From the NCBI RefSeq assembly GCF_018881655.1, contig NZ_JACVPX010000001.1:248001-312000 (forward strand): a DNA stretch of 64,000 nt, in the 5' to 3' direction. The notes beneath the pieces are model-generated. The model ran no database searches. It saw only the letters and a program-made list of their open reading frames with translations, and had not been told where the DNA came from. Below, piece by piece: positions 37,547 to 48,841 of the stretch (the first letter of the stretch is position 1; each line of letters opens with the position of its first letter). Source of the stretch: Polynucleobacter sp. Tro8-14-1. GTDB lineage: Bacteria; Pseudomonadota; Gammaproteobacteria; Burkholderiales; Burkholderiaceae. A program made the translations under genes and the position numbers.

Positions 37547-40438
37547 TTATTTGAGACGCTCTAATTGTGCAGCTAGCTTCTCATGGTTTTGCTCAAAGCC
37601 TGCAAGACGCTGTTTTTCTTGGGCAACAACCTCGGCTGGGGCGCGTGCCACAAAGCTTTCATTGGTTAATTTGCCCTTGGCTTTATTGATTTCATTAGCT
37701 AGACGCTCAATTTCCTTGCCAAGGCGAATGCGCTCAGCAGCAACATCCACTTCAATCTTGAGAAGAAGTTTGATATTACCCACCAAAGCAATTGGTGCTC
37801 CGGGAGCATCTTTTTCTAAAGCAGATTCATCACCGTAGATTTTGACCTCAGTTAATTTAGCAAGGGCCATAAGATAAGGCGTCGCTTTTTCCAGGAACTC
37901 TTTTGGACCGCAGATCCAGAGAGGCACTTTTTGACCAGGAGGAACCTGCATCTCGCCACGAAGATTTCTGCAGGCATCCACAATTGCTTTGATCTGCATA
38001 ACCCAGGCTTCACTCTTCTCATCAATCTTTTCAGGCTGAGCAACAGGATAAGGTTGGAGCGCAATGGTTTGTTTTTCTTGCTGGGCTAAAACTTTTCCAG
38101 ATTTAGGGCCAACAGTCTGCCAAAGCGTTTCGGTAATAAATGGAATTAAAGGATGCGCCATGCGCAAAATAGTTTCCAAAACGCGCAAGAGGGTACGGCG
38201 AGTGGCGCGTTGTTGTGCTGGAGTGCCAGTCTGTAATTGCACCTTAGCAAGCTCTAGATACCAATCGCAATACTCATCCCAAACAAATTGGTAAATGCTG
38301 CTGGCAATATTATCAAAGCGATAAGCTTCAAAGCCTTTGGCCACTTCGGCTTCAGTTCTTTGGAGTTGTGAAACGATCCAACGATCAGCTGGTGAAAAAT
38401 CCAAATAGCCATCGGGACCGCATTGGTTATCACAAGGTGCAAAGCCATTGTCTTCATCGCCACCAGGGCAATTCATGAGCACAAAGCGAGTGGCATTCCA
38501 AAGTTTGTTACAGAAATTGCGATAGCCTTCGCAACGCTTTTGATCAAAGTTAATATTGCGACCCAGCGAAGCCAAAGAGGCAAAAGTAAAGCGCAGGGCA
38601 TCAGTGCCAAACGCAGGAATACCATCCGGAAACTCTTTTTTTGTTTTCTTGCTAATACTCTCGGCTTGTTTTGGATTCATGAGGCCGGTAGTTCTCTTGC
38701 CTACCAACTCCTCAATCTTGATGCCATCAATCAAATCGATTGGGTCCAAAGTGTTGCCTTTGGACTTGCTCATCTTCTGACCTTCAGCATCGCGCACTAG
38801 GCCATGCACATAGACAGTGTGGAATGGTACTTTTCCAGTGAAGTGGCATGTCATCATAACCATGCGTGCTACCCAGAAGAAGATGATGTCAAAACCAGTC
38901 ACCAAAACAGATGAAGGTAGGAAGTGATTTAAAGCAGGCGTTTCTTCGGGCCAACCTAAAGAGCTAAATGGTACGAGCGCAGAGCTGAACCAAGTATCCA
39001 GAACGTCAGGGTCACGGTTGAGTTTGCCGGTGTATCCAGCGGCAGCAGCTTTCGTTTTAGCCTCTTCCTCAGAGCGACCGACAAAAATTTGTCCATCATC
39101 GCCATACCAAGCGGGGATTTGATGACCCCACCAGAGTTGACGGGAGATGCACCAGTCTTGAATATTTTCTAACCACTGAGTATAGGTATTGATCCAGTTC
39201 TCTGGAACCAGCTTGATATCACCTTTGGTTACCGCATCCAAGGCAGCACCAGCAATCGAGGAGCCTGGTTGATACTTATTATCGGGACTAGGTTTAGACA
39301 TCGCCACAAACCATTGGTCAGTGAGCATTGGTTCAATGATGGTTTGGGTGCGATCACCGCGTGGCACCATTAATTTATGTGGCTGAACTTTTTCCAATAA
39401 ACCAGCAGCCTCTAAATCAGAAACTACTTGTTTGCGTGCTGCGAATCTTTCCATGCCTTGATAGGCGGCTGGAGCATTCTCATTAATTTTGGCATCCAAA
39501 GTGAGGATGTTGATCATGGGTAGTTGATGACGTTGACCTACTGCATAGTCATTAAAGTCATGTGCGGGAGTTACCTTCACAACTCCAGTGCCAAAGTTCA
39601 AATCAACATAGTCATCAGCAATCACGGGGATCTGGCGATCACACAAAGGCAAGTTTACTGACTTGCCGATAAGATGCTTGTAGCGCTCATCTTCTGGGTT
39701 CACCATGACAGCAACGTCGCCTAATAAGGTTTCTGGACGTGTAGTGGCAACAGTGAGGTGGCCAGAGCCATCGGTTAATGGATAGCGTATATGCCACATC
39801 GATCCATCTTCTTCTTCGCTCACTACTTCTAAATCAGAAACTGCCGTACCCAAAACAGGATCCCAGTTCACCAAGCGTTTACCGCGGTAAATCAAACCTT
39901 GTTCATGTAGGCGGACAAATACTTCGACAACTGCCTTGGACATCTTACTGTCCATCGTGAAATATTCTTTGCCCCAATCGATCGAAGCACCTAAGCGACG
40001 AATTTGGCGGGTAATCGTGTTGCCGGAAGTTTCTTTCCACTCCCATACTTTTTCTAAAAACTTGTCGCGGCCTAAGTCGTGGCGAGAAACTTTTTGCGCA
40101 TCGAGTTGACGCTCCACAACAATTTGAGTCGCAATACCGGCATGATCGGTGCCCGGTACCCATAAAGTATTTTTGCCTGACATGCGCGCATGACGTACCA
40201 AGCCATCCATGATGGTTTGATTGAATGCGTGACCCATATGCAGGGTGCCGGTCACATTAGGCGGTGGCAGCTGAATAGAAAAGTCACCCTTGCCCTCATC
40301 CATAGTCGAGTTGGCGATACCTCGACGTTCCCACTCTGGACCCCAGTAGGCCTCTATCGGGGCGGGTTCGTAGGATTTGGCGAGCTCGTCCGCTGAGCTG
40401 GCCGCTGGTGAATTAGGGGTATTTGAGGCATTTGGCAT
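37547..40438 (-). CDS. valS: Valyl-tRNA synthetase
   Basis: Class I synthetase, 963 residues from the ATG giving [11 protein letters not shown]. The HIGH motif is [15 protein letters not shown], the editing domain has [15 protein letters not shown], the KMSKS loop is [13 protein letters not shown], and a C-terminal coiled-coil arm is visible ([20 protein letters not shown]). The frame has an in-frame TTG 9 nt upstream, but the ATG is preferred. The start codon is only 24 bp from the uvrD ATG on the other strand. Confidence 0.97.
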   Translation of the reverse strand: MPNASNTPNSPAASSADELAKSYEPAPIEAYWGPEWERRGIANSTMDEGKGDFSIQLPPPNVTGTLHMGHAFNQTIMDGLVRHARMSGKNTLWVPGTDHAGIATQIVVERQLDAQKVSRHDLGRDKFLEKVWEWKETSGNTITRQIRRLGASIDWGKEYFTMDSKMSKAVVEVFVRLHEQGLIYRGKRLVNWDPVLGTAVSDLEVVSEEEDGSMWHIRYPLTDGSGHLTVATTRPETLLGDVAVMVNPEDERYKHLIGKSVNLPLCDRQIPVIADDYVDLNFGTGVVKVTPAHDFNDYAVGQRHQLPMINILTLDAKINENAPAAYQGMERFAARKQVVSDLEAAGLLEKVQPHKLMVPRGDRTQTIIEPMLTDQWFVAMSKPSPDNKYQPGSSIAGAALDAVTKGDIKLVPENWINTYTQWLENIQDWCISRQLWWGHQIPAWYGDDGQIFVGRSEEEAKTKAAAAGYTGKLNRDPDVLDTWFSSALVPFSSLGWPEETPALNHFLPSSVLVTGFDIIFFWVARMVMMTCHFTGKVPFHTVYVHGLVRDAEGQKMSKSKGNTLDPIDLIDGIKIEELVGKRTTGLMNPKQAESISKKTKKEFPDGIPAFGTDALRFTFASLASLGRNINFDQKRCEGYRNFCNKLWNATRFVLMNCPGGDEDNGFAPCDNQCGPDGYLDFSPADRWIVSQLQRTEAEVAKGFEAYRFDNIASSIYQFVWDEYCDWYLELAKVQLQTGTPAQQRATRRTLLRVLETILRMAHPLIPFITETLWQTVGPKSGKVLAQQEKQTIALQPYPVAQPEKIDEKSEAWVMQIKAIVDACRNLRGEMQVPPGQKVPLWICGPKEFLEKATPYLMALAKLTEVKIYGDESALEKDAPGAPIALVGNIKLLLKIEVDVAAERIRLGKEIERLANEINKAKGKLTNESFVARAPAEVVAQEKQRLAGFEQNHEKLAAQLERLK

Positions 40439-40447
40439 AAGAGGCAA

Positions 40448-40455
40448 ATTATAAT
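40448..40455. promoter_or_regulatory. Shared divergent -10 element of valS and uvrD
   Basis: ATTATAAT lies in the palindromic AATTATAATT, giving a consensus TATAAT on each strand (plus 40450-40455, minus 40453-40448). Predicted starts fall at 40462-40463 for uvrD and about 40441 for valS, at or within 3 nt of each ATG. No convincing -35 boxes were found. Confidence 0.5.
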
Positions 40456-40462
40456 TGGGCTG

Positions 40463-42829
40463 ATGTACTCAGACTTGCTCGCGAACCTCAATCCAGAACA
40501 GCGCGAGGCAGTGACCCTCCCGCCCGTCCACGAAAATGGCCAAGCCCAGTCAGCCTTGATTTTGGCTGGGGCAGGGAGCGGCAAGACCCGCGTCCTCACC
40601 ACCCGTATAGCCTGGTTGATTCAGACCGGCCAGGTATCCCCTATTGGCGTCCTAGCGGTGACCTTCACCAATAAGGCTGCCAAAGAGATGATGCTGCGTC
40701 TCAGTGCCATGCTGCCGATTAATACACGTGGGATGTGGATTGGCACCTTTCATGGTCTTTGTAACCGTTTATTGCGTGCTCATCACAAGGAAGCGGGTTT
40801 ACCGTCGACTTTCCAAATCTTGGATACCCAAGATCAGCTCTCTGCAATTAAGCGCCTTTTAAAGGGCTTAAAAGTCGATGATGAAAAATATCCTGCAAAG
40901 CAGTTGCAATACTTTATTGCCCACGCCAAGGAGCGCGGTCAACGCGCAAAAGATTTAGCGCTGGGCGATGACTTCCAAGCCAAGATGGCGCAACTGTATG
41001 CGGCTTACGATGAACAATGTCAGCGCGAAGGTGTGGTGGATTTTGCTGAACTCTTATTGCGCAGTTATGAATTACTCAAACATAGCGAGGCGATTCGGAC
41101 TCACTATCAAGAGCGCTTTCGTCATATTTTGATTGATGAGTTTCAAGATACCAATGCTTTGCAATATGCATGGCTTAAATTGTTATCGGGTCATGACGCA
41201 AGTCGCATCAATGTCAGTGGCATGGGTAGTAGTTCCGTTTTTGCGGTGGGGGATGATGATCAAAGTATTTATGCATTCCGTGGCGCCGACGTTGAAAATA
41301 TGCGTCTCTATGAAAAGCAATATCACCCATTGATGGTGAAGTTAGAGCAGAACTATCGCTCACACGGCCATATTTTAGATACGGCAAATCACCTGATTGC
41401 GAATAACTCTGAGCGCCTGGGTAAAAACCTGCGAACGGATGCTGGTCATGGCGAGCCAGTCCGTATCTATGAAGCACCGAGCGATCATGCCGAAGCCGCT
41501 TGGCTGGTGGACGAAATCAAGGCTTTAGTCAATAGTGGTATCAAGCGTACTGAAGTAGCTTTGCTCTATCGTAGTAATGCCCAGTCACGCATTATTGAGC
41601 ACGCATTATTTTCTGCGGGTATTCCGTATCGTGTGTATGGCGGTTTGCGCTTCTTCGAACGTGCTGAAATTAAACATGCACTCGCTTACTTACGCTTGCT
41701 CGAGAATCCAAATGACGACACTTCATTCTCCCGAGTCGTGAATTTCCCGACCCGCGGAATTGGTGCAAGATCAATCGAAGCCTTACAAGATGCTGCCAGA
41801 GCACAACAGTGTTCTTTATATTTAGCTGCCTCTACTTTAGAAGGCAAAGCCGGCGCCGCACTTAGTGGATTTGTGCGTTTAGTAGATCACATGCGTGAAG
41901 CTACGCGTCACAACACTTTGCCAGAAACAGTCGAATTTGTAATTCAGCATAGTGGCTTGATTCAGCATTACCTCTCTGAGCGCGAAGGACAGGATCGCGT
42001 CGAGAACTTACAAGAATTGATTAACGCTGCCACTGCCTTTATTGCCGAAGAAGGTTACGGTCAAGACGCAGCCGCTGCAATGTTGCCGGGAGAGAATGCT
42101 CCAGGCGTTGTAGAGGTTTCACCTTTGGCGGCCTTCTTATCCCATGCTTCATTGGAGGCTGGTGACAATCAAGCCCAAGCAGGGCAAGATGCCGTCCAAC
42201 TGATGACAGTGCACTCAGCAAAAGGCTTAGAGTTCACTTCGGTGTTCATTACCGGTCTCGAGGAAGGTTTATTCCCGCATGAGAACAGTGTGAACGAGCA
42301 GAATGGCTTAGAAGAAGAGCGTCGTCTGATGTATGTGGCGATTACGCGTGCGAAGGAGCGACTGTATCTCTCACACACCCAATCTCGTATGCTGCATGGC
42401 CAAGTACGCTACAACATGCCTTCCCGCTTCCTAGAAGAGCTCCCATCCGATTCATTGAAATGGCTTACTCCTAAAGCAAGAGATGCACGCTGGGGCGGTG
42501 GAAACTCAAGATCAGGATCTACTTGGCAAGATGGTTATACCCGTCAACGCGAATATGAGTCGAATGACTTTTTTGATTCAGGCTCTGAACGTCAAAGACC
42601 GGCGAAGCGAGTTGGTTCAGCGTCGATGGAGGTGAAAAGACTAGCCTCCCCACCTCGCGGCAATTATCCATTCACCATTGGGCAGAATGTCTTTCATACG
42701 AAGTTCGGTGAAGGACGCGTGACTGGTTTAGAAGGTGTAGATGCTGATGCAAGGGCGCAGGTTAATTTCAAGCGTCATGGCATCAAGTGGTTACAGCTGA
42801 GTATTGCGAAGCTTGCTGCGATTGACTGA
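40463..42829 (+). CDS. uvrD: ATP-dependent DNA helicase, UvrD/PcrA type (SF1A)
   Basis: A 788-residue 3'-5' helicase used in mismatch and excision repair. Motifs in order are [13 protein letters not shown] (Walker A), [22 protein letters not shown] (motif II), [14 protein letters not shown] (III), [12 protein letters not shown] (IV), [14 protein letters not shown] (V) and [15 protein letters not shown] (VI). The C-terminal RNAP-interacting Tudor-like segment [20 protein letters not shown] is present, which favours UvrD/PcrA over Rep. No Shine-Dalgarno sequence precedes the ATG. Confidence 0.94.
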   Translation: MYSDLLANLNPEQREAVTLPPVHENGQAQSALILAGAGSGKTRVLTTRIAWLIQTGQVSPIGVLAVTFTNKAAKEMMLRLSAMLPINTRGMWIGTFHGLCNRLLRAHHKEAGLPSTFQILDTQDQLSAIKRLLKGLKVDDEKYPAKQLQYFIAHAKERGQRAKDLALGDDFQAKMAQLYAAYDEQCQREGVVDFAELLLRSYELLKHSEAIRTHYQERFRHILIDEFQDTNALQYAWLKLLSGHDASRINVSGMGSSSVFAVGDDDQSIYAFRGADVENMRLYEKQYHPLMVKLEQNYRSHGHILDTANHLIANNSERLGKNLRTDAGHGEPVRIYEAPSDHAEAAWLVDEIKALVNSGIKRTEVALLYRSNAQSRIIEHALFSAGIPYRVYGGLRFFERAEIKHALAYLRLLENPNDDTSFSRVVNFPTRGIGARSIEALQDAARAQQCSLYLAASTLEGKAGAALSGFVRLVDHMREATRHNTLPETVEFVIQHSGLIQHYLSEREGQDRVENLQELINAATAFIAEEGYGQDAAAAMLPGENAPGVVEVSPLAAFLSHASLEAGDNQAQAGQDAVQLMTVHSAKGLEFTSVFITGLEEGLFPHENSVNEQNGLEEERRLMYVAITRAKERLYLSHTQSRMLHGQVRYNMPSRFLEELPSDSLKWLTPKARDARWGGGNSRSGSTWQDGYTRQREYESNDFFDSGSERQRPAKRVGSASMEVKRLASPPRGNYPFTIGQNVFHTKFGEGRVTGLEGVDADARAQVNFKRHGIKWLQLSIAKLAAID

Positions 42830-42837
42830 TAAATTAA

Positions 42838-43617
42838 TTAAACAGGTAACACCACTTCATCTTCTGTGAAGCAAGCTTTCCAAGTCGCATAAAAAGAGCA
42901 GTGCATTATCGTCAAGCCCGCCATAGAAATCGGGGCGATGATGAACGAGGCTGCCTGCCCCAGATCAAGCGCATCAAAAATCATTCCCACTGTTAGCGGA
43001 ATGGCAATCAGAATGGCGCTCCAAATGGCTAGATACAGAAAGAATGCGGCTTTATTGGCCCAGCACGCTAATGCGCTAGAGAAGAGTGCTTGTGGCACAG
43101 ACATATCGGTCCATGCAACCAAGACTGGTGAAAACCACATCAACATCGCTACTGGTATGTACAGTATCGCGCCAAAGCAAAGCACCAAGTAAACCTGACG
43201 CAAAGCCTCGGGCGTGATAGGTTTATCACTAGTCATCAGTGGAAGCAGTAATTCAAAGTCAACTAAGAGACTTAAGATAAAGCTGAGCAACAAAATCATG
43301 CCGGCATACACCAGACCTAATTGCAGAATTCTTTTTCGCACGATAGGGCCAGACCGCAGGGCTATCAAATAGACCATCGGCCTAATGCGCTCCTTTTGAA
43401 TGCCTTGGCGGCAAGCCGTCATGAATCCAACTGAAAGAGTTGGCGTGAGCAGAAGCACTGCAAAGACGCCAATCACTGGAACGACGACTGCTAGCTGCGC
43501 TGCAAAGACGTACATAAAGACCAGCATTAAAAAGCCCAAGGGATTTTGTTTAAAGAGCCAAATGCCTTGTCTAATCCAGGTGTAGCCTTCTTTGGGTGCT
43601 ACGGAATTCAGTTTCAT
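42838..43617 (-). CDS. BPSS1780-type membrane protein of unknown function
   Basis: A 259-residue integral membrane protein with about six hydrophobic segments. The N-terminal GYTWIRQGIWLFKQNPLGFL segment matches proteins labelled BPSS1780 family in Burkholderiales. Function is unknown. Its ATG overlaps the thrB TGA (ATGA), so it is translationally coupled to homoserine kinase. It converges with uvrD with an 8-bp gap and no visible terminator. Confidence 0.78.
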   Translation of the reverse strand: MKLNSVAPKEGYTWIRQGIWLFKQNPLGFLMLVFMYVFAAQLAVVVPVIGVFAVLLLTPTLSVGFMTACRQGIQKERIRPMVYLIALRSGPIVRKRILQLGLVYAGMILLLSFILSLLVDFELLLPLMTSDKPITPEALRQVYLVLCFGAILYIPVAMLMWFSPVLVAWTDMSVPQALFSSALACWANKAAFFLYLAIWSAILIAIPLTVGMIFDALDLGQAASFIIAPISMAGLTIMHCSFYATWKACFTEDEVVLPV

Positions 43618-44588
43618 AGTGAGCGGCGACTTAAAAGAATACGTTCAAAGTGCGTAGGGTCATGCGGGGTAAGCATCTGCGCATCACGCGGCAAATAGAA
43701 GTCCCAGAGTCTTGAAACCCAGAAGCGTAAAGCTGCTGCACGCAACATGAGTGGCCAGCTAACTTGCTCTTCTTTGGTGAGAGGGCGAACCAACTGATAG
43801 GCTTTCATGAACGCGTCTAAGCGAATAGGATCTAAATCTTGCTTGTTATCAGCAAGACACCAGTCATTGACGGTGACGGCGATATCAAATAGCCATTTAT
43901 CAGTGCCGGCAAAGTAAAAATCAAAGAAGCCGCCCAATTGATCTTGAGAAATATCAGATCCTTTGGGGTCAAATAAAACATTGTCGCGGAAGAGATCGCA
44001 ATGACTCGCCCCTTGCGGCAATCCATCATAGGTGCCTGAGGCAAAAAATTCCTCTTGAGTTTTTAACTCATGAGTAATGAGTTCTTTCTGGGGCGTGCTT
44101 AAATGTTGCAATACCGAAGGTATTGTTTTCTGCCACCAAGCAAGGCTACGAAGATTCTCTTGGGACTTTGGAAAATCCTTTCCAGCCAAATGCATCTTCG
44201 CTAGCATCCCGCCAACAAGAGCGCAATGATTGGCTTCTGGTTGGAGTCTGGAAAGGCCTGGTAGCTTGGTAACAATGGCTGCCGGCTTGCCTTTGAGGGT
44301 AAAGAGAATGTTGCCCTGTTTGTTTTCAATCGGCTTGGGTACAGGCACACCTTTGTTTGCCAGGTGGCGCATTAACTCTAAATAGAAAGGAAGTTGTTCC
44401 GCAGACAATCTTTCAAAGATTGTTAAAACATATTCCCGCTTCTTGCCATCCTTGGTGGTATCTAAGAAAAAATTAGAGTTTTCAATACCACCATGAATGC
44501 CACGAATTTCAGTGGCTTGGCCGATATCAAAGTCTTGAGTAATCCATTGAGAAATATCTTCAAGCTCAATCGGGGTAAATACAGCCAT
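43614..44588 (-). CDS. thrB: Homoserine kinase, APH-fold (type II ThrB)
   Basis: Phosphorylates homoserine in threonine synthesis. The 324-residue protein belongs to the aminoglycoside-phosphotransferase fold, not the GHMP fold of E. coli ThrB. Visible motifs are IHGGIENSNFFLDT (nucleotide loop), the catalytic ASHCDLFRDNVLF with the Brenner motif, and GGFFDFYFAGTDKWLFDIAV with the metal Asp. It is followed by the BPSS1780-type gene with a 4-nt overlap and preceded by a small exported-protein gene. Confidence 0.93.
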   Translation of the reverse strand: MAVFTPIELEDISQWITQDFDIGQATEIRGIHGGIENSNFFLDTTKDGKKREYVLTIFERLSAEQLPFYLELMRHLANKGVPVPKPIENKQGNILFTLKGKPAAIVTKLPGLSRLQPEANHCALVGGMLAKMHLAGKDFPKSQENLRSLAWWQKTIPSVLQHLSTPQKELITHELKTQEEFFASGTYDGLPQGASHCDLFRDNVLFDPKGSDISQDQLGGFFDFYFAGTDKWLFDIAVTVNDWCLADNKQDLDPIRLDAFMKAYQLVRPLTKEEQVSWPLMLRAAALRFWVSRLWDFYLPRDAQMLTPHDPTHFERILLSRRSL

Positions 44589-44610
44589 AAATCAGTAAAT
44601 GCTTTTTAAA

Positions 44611-45015
44611 TTAAAAGGGAATGCTGACGCTAGGAACGCTGATCAGATCTGTATCTTTTGGAGGTCCTGGCATCACAGATGTGGGTGGTGCCATTTCATA
44701 GCTGGTGTATGGCGTTTTTACATCTACCTGTGTTGGAGAATTGACATCCTTATATTCGGTAACGGTGGTGCCGTTTTTGTCTCGGTATTGATAGTTTGGC
44801 TTGCGTTGCTCAGGGTTGGATGTCGCCCCACTTGCGCTCACAGCAGGTGCGAGTGGCTGACTATTGATACGGTTTAATTCTGATGGGCTCAGTGCCTGGC
44901 TGTTATTCTGAGCGTGGGCTGAAGTGGTGCCAAAAAGTCCAAAAACCACCAAAAAACTCATTAGGGTTAGGCTTTGACTCATTGAGCGGCTAATTAAGTT
45001 CGTTAAATAATGCAT
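44611..45015 (-). CDS. Small exported protein, possibly DUF2782-like
   Basis: 134 residues with a signal peptide of about 36 residues ending TSAHAQ, so it is predicted periplasmic. The mature part is Ser/Pro/Asn-rich and has a short conserved-looking core YRDKNGTTVTEYKDVNS. Position between thrB and polA resembles the DUF2782 gene of other betaproteobacteria, but the sequence match is only suggestive. AAGGTG lies 6 nt before the ATG, supporting the start. It reads toward thrB with a 22-bp gap. Confidence 0.65.
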   Translation of the reverse strand: MHYLTNLISRSMSQSLTLMSFLVVFGLFGTTSAHAQNNSQALSPSELNRINSQPLAPAVSASGATSNPEQRKPNYQYRDKNGTTVTEYKDVNSPTQVDVKTPYTSYEMAPPTSVMPGPPKDTDLISVPSVSIPF

Positions 45016-45098
45016 TTTTTCACCTTTTCAAGCCTACTCTCGGTCGGTTCCCTAACCAGACCTGTAGGCAATTCACAACTAGATTGTACGATTGCGGT

Positions 45099-47924
45099 AT
45101 GACTAAACATAGACTCTTGTTGGTAGACGGCTCTAGCTACCTCTATCGCGCCTTCCACGCCATGCCAGACCTCAGAAATGGGGCTGGAGAGCCTACTGGG
45201 GCTATTTATGGCATGGTGAATATGATGCGCCGGGCCCGATCTGAGCTTAAGGCCGACCATATTGCCTGTGTTTTTGATGCTAAAGGGAAGACCTTCCGCG
45301 ACGAAATGTACTCGGAATACAAGGCGCATCGCTCCCCCATGCCTGAGGATTTGGTTAAACAGATTGAGCCAATTCATGCCATGGTGAAGGCTTTAGGATG
45401 GCCCGTATTGATGGTCTCCGGCGTTGAGGCGGACGACGTCATTGGGACTTTGGCTTGCCAAGCTACGCAAGCGGGTTGGGAAACCATCATCTCCACGGGC
45501 GATAAAGATTTGGCGCAACTGGTAAATCCTTCAGTCACCCTCATCAATACGATGACAAATGAAAAGCTAGATATCGAAGGTGTCAAAGAAAAGTTTGGCG
45601 TACCACCAGAATTGATTGTGGATTATTTATCTATCATCGGCGATACCGTCGATAACGTGCCAGGTGTTCCGAAGGCGGGACCAAAGACGGCCAATAAATG
45701 GCTAGCGGAATTTGGTAATCTCGATAACTTGATGGCAAATGCCGATCAAGTTAAAGGCGTAGTTGGTGAAAACTTGCGCGCTACGCTTCCTTGGTTGCCG
45801 CAAGCTCGTCAACTCATTACGGTAAAAACCGATTGTGATTTATCGCCCCATTTACCAAGCTTAGATGACTTGCATGCCAAGTCTGAAGACGCGCCTTTAT
45901 TACGTGAATTATTTGAGCGCTATGCATTTAAGACTTGGTTGCGTGACGTGGAAAAGCAGCTCACAAGCCCGGATAGTAAGGCTGAGCCAGCAAGCTTTGA
46001 TTTGGCAGGTAGCCCAATTTCTTCCTCTGAGGGCGGAGCAGATAAAGAAAAAAAGACACGCGTGATTGCTGGCTCGCCGACTAAAGATTTGTCACAAGAA
46101 ACTCGAGACTCACAAGATGCGGTCGAGCGTCACTACGAATGCGTCGTGGACGAAGCGAGTTTAGAGAAGTGGCTTAAGAGGATTGAGGCATCTGAGTTAA
46201 CGGCAGTTGATACGGAAACTACTAGTCTTGATGCGCTTGCGGCAGAACTTGTTGGAATTTCTTTATCAGTAAAGCCGGGTGAAGCTTGTTACATTCCAGT
46301 TGCTCACCGCAACGGTGAGGTACAACTTGATCGTGACTTAGTGCTTGCGCGCATGAAGCCTTGGTTAGAAAGCGCAACGCATTTAAAAGTAGGTCAAAAC
46401 TTAAAGTACGATGCTCATATCTTTGCAAACTATGACATTACCTTAAAGGGTGTTGCATTCGATACCTTGCTAGAGTCATATGTGCTCGAGTCGCACATGC
46501 CCCACAATATGGACAGCTTGGCTGAACGCCATCTGGGCATGAAAACCATTCGCTATGAAGAGGTGTGCGGCAAAGGCGTCCACCAGATTGGTTTTGATCA
46601 AGTCGATCTCCAAATTGCAACAGACTATGCGGCAGAAGATGCCGATATTACTTTGCGTCTGCATTTGGAGTTATGGCCACAGATTCAGGAAAACTCAGGC
46701 TTGCTCTATATCTATGAAAAGGTAGAAATGCCCGCTATGCGTGTGCTCGGCATCATGGAGCGTAACGGTATTCGGATTGATTCAGCATTATTGGCCAAAC
46801 AAGGCCAGCAGGTGGGCAAACGTTTGCTTGAGTTAGAAGGCGAAATTCACAAGCTAGCAGGTCAGCCATTTAATATTCAGTCACCTAAGCAGATCGCAGA
46901 AATTTTATTTGGACAACTTGAGCTTCCGGTAATTAAAAAGACGCCTTCAGGTGCACCCTCTACCGATGAGGAGGTGTTGCAGAAGCTAGCGGAAGACTAT
47001 CCCTTGCCTGCGCGCATTTTGGATTACCGCAGTTTGGCAAAGCTAATGTCCACCTATATTGAGAAGCTTCCTCGCATGGCCGATCCCAAGACGGGTCGCG
47101 TTCATACGAACTTTTCTCAAGCTACTGCAGTTACAGGTCGCCTGGCATCAAGCGATCCAAACTTGCAAAATATTCCAGTGCGCACAGAAGAGGGTCGTCG
47201 TATTCGTGAGGCCTTTATTCCAGCAGACGGATGCAAATTATTGTCAGCGGATTATTCCCAAGTTGAGTTGCGCATCATGGCGCATATTGCCGAAGATGAA
47301 AATCTATTAACGGCATTTAAAGAAGGTAAAGACGTTCACCAAGCCACGGCAGCAGAGATTTTTGGTGTCCCATTAGATGATGTTAATTCTGAGCAACGTC
47401 GTTACGCCAAAGTCATTAACTTTGGCCTGATTTACGGAATGAGTGCTTTTGGTTTAGCCGGCAATCTGGGTATTGAGCGTTCTGCTGCACAAAACTACAT
47501 CGCTAAATACTTCGATCGTTATCCAGGGGTGGCTCAATATATGGAGCGCACCCGTCTCGAAGCAAGAGAGAATGGTTATGTAGAGACGGTCTTTGGGCGA
47601 CGTCTTTGGTTGCCAGAAATCAAGGGTTCCAATGGTCCGCGACGCCAGGGAGCTGAGCGGGCAGCGATTAATGCCCCAATGCAAGGTACTGCTGCTGACT
47701 TAATTAAATTGGCCATGATCGCCGTTGAGGACTGGCTCGAAAAGGAGCAGCTCAAGACGAAGCTTTTACTTCAGGTTCATGATGAGTTGGTGCTAGACGT
47801 GCCTTTTGATGAGCTTGAGCTAGTGCAAGCTAAATTACCCGGTTTGATGTGCAATGTCGCCCAGTTAAAGGTGCCTTTAGTGGTTAGTATTGGGATTGGC
47901 GATAATTGGGAAGAAGCGCACTAA
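45099..47924 (+). CDS. polA: DNA polymerase I
   Basis: A 941-residue repair and Okazaki-fragment polymerase. The N-terminal 5'-3' exonuclease domain has LLLVDGSSYLYRAFHA and EADDVIGTLA; the 3'-5' exonuclease domain keeps its acidic motif AVDTETTSLDAL; the polymerase domain has DYSQVELRIMAHIA (motif A), RRYAKVINFGLIYGMSAFG (O helix) and QVHDELVLDVP (motif C). A weakly conserved linker (residues about 290-340) joins the first two domains. The start is ATG 45099, not an in-frame codon 15 nt upstream. It diverges from the small exported-protein gene. Confidence 0.97.
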   Translation: MTKHRLLLVDGSSYLYRAFHAMPDLRNGAGEPTGAIYGMVNMMRRARSELKADHIACVFDAKGKTFRDEMYSEYKAHRSPMPEDLVKQIEPIHAMVKALGWPVLMVSGVEADDVIGTLACQATQAGWETIISTGDKDLAQLVNPSVTLINTMTNEKLDIEGVKEKFGVPPELIVDYLSIIGDTVDNVPGVPKAGPKTANKWLAEFGNLDNLMANADQVKGVVGENLRATLPWLPQARQLITVKTDCDLSPHLPSLDDLHAKSEDAPLLRELFERYAFKTWLRDVEKQLTSPDSKAEPASFDLAGSPISSSEGGADKEKKTRVIAGSPTKDLSQETRDSQDAVERHYECVVDEASLEKWLKRIEASELTAVDTETTSLDALAAELVGISLSVKPGEACYIPVAHRNGEVQLDRDLVLARMKPWLESATHLKVGQNLKYDAHIFANYDITLKGVAFDTLLESYVLESHMPHNMDSLAERHLGMKTIRYEEVCGKGVHQIGFDQVDLQIATDYAAEDADITLRLHLELWPQIQENSGLLYIYEKVEMPAMRVLGIMERNGIRIDSALLAKQGQQVGKRLLELEGEIHKLAGQPFNIQSPKQIAEILFGQLELPVIKKTPSGAPSTDEEVLQKLAEDYPLPARILDYRSLAKLMSTYIEKLPRMADPKTGRVHTNFSQATAVTGRLASSDPNLQNIPVRTEEGRRIREAFIPADGCKLLSADYSQVELRIMAHIAEDENLLTAFKEGKDVHQATAAEIFGVPLDDVNSEQRRYAKVINFGLIYGMSAFGLAGNLGIERSAAQNYIAKYFDRYPGVAQYMERTRLEARENGYVETVFGRRLWLPEIKGSNGPRRQGAERAAINAPMQGTAADLIKLAMIAVEDWLEKEQLKTKLLLQVHDELVLDVPFDELELVQAKLPGLMCNVAQLKVPLVVSIGIGDNWEEAH

Positions 47925-47960
47925 GTATTCAATGAGAAATGCAAGTCAGGAGATAAGGTA

Positions 47961-48836
47961 ATGAGTAAAGACATTCAAAATAGTCGACGCAATTTTATGA
48001 AAACATCTGCAATTAGCGCGACTGCTATTGGGGTTGGATTTGCGGGAGCCTCTGAGCCTGTGATGGCTGCGGCTATTGAAACCGATTTCAAAGGCATCAA
48101 AGCTGGTGAGCAGATGATCCCCGTTGGTAGCTTTCAGTTGCCAGCGTATGTCTCTCGACCTGAAAAAGCTAAAGGCTCTTTGCCAATCATTATTGTGGCG
48201 AGCGAGATTTTTGGTGTGCACGAATACATTGCTGATGTCACCAGACGTTTTGCGAAGTTGGGATATCTTGCGATTGCCCCAGAGTTCTTTGCTCGTGCAG
48301 GCGACCCCAATACTTACGGCACCATTGCTGAAATTATGACTAATATTGTGGCCAAGACTCCGGATGCTCAAGTCTTGAACGATCTACAGGCTGCTTTAGT
48401 GTGGGCTGGCAAAAATGGCGGTGACTTAAAACGCGTCGGTGTTACTGGCTTCTGTTGGGGTGGTCGTATTACTTGGTTGTCCGCAACCTTGCCGCAGGTG
48501 CGTGCCGGTGTAGCTTGGTACGGTCGTCTCATCGGCGAGAAGACTGAGGGCAATCCTCGCCATCCTATAGATATTGCTGCTGATTTAAAAGCGCCAGTGC
48601 TCGGCTTGTATGGCGCTGCTGATACCGGAATTTCTTTGGAGAGTATTGATCAAATGCGCGCCGCTTTGGCGCAGGCCGCCCCTAAGAATCCTGTTGCCAA
48701 GGCTTGTGAATTTGTGGTTTATCCAGATACCCCCCATGCATTCCATGCTGATTACCGCGCTAGCTATCGTGAAGGTCCTGCGAAAGATGGTTGGGAAAAG
48801 TGCCTAGCCTGGTTTAAGAAAAACGGAGTGGCATAA
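47961..48836 (+). CDS. Dienelactone hydrolase family protein with a Tat-type signal
   Basis: A 291-residue alpha/beta hydrolase. The N-terminus has a twin-arginine signal (SRRNFMKTSAISATAIG) ending near EPVMAA, so export in folded form is likely. The mature domain has the dienelactone-hydrolase nucleophile motif GVTGFCWGGR with Cys, plus a later Asp (YGAADTGIS) and His (PDTPHAFHADY). The natural substrate is not known. GGAGATAAGG upstream supports the start. It lies 36 bp after polA and 5 bp before the ZIP gene, so the latter pair is probably one unit. Confidence 0.9.
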   Translation: MSKDIQNSRRNFMKTSAISATAIGVGFAGASEPVMAAAIETDFKGIKAGEQMIPVGSFQLPAYVSRPEKAKGSLPIIIVASEIFGVHEYIADVTRRFAKLGYLAIAPEFFARAGDPNTYGTIAEIMTNIVAKTPDAQVLNDLQAALVWAGKNGGDLKRVGVTGFCWGGRITWLSATLPQVRAGVAWYGRLIGEKTEGNPRHPIDIAADLKAPVLGLYGAADTGISLESIDQMRAALAQAAPKNPVAKACEFVVYPDTPHAFHADYRASYREGPAKDGWEKCLAWFKKNGVA

Positions 48837-48841
48837 GCTCG

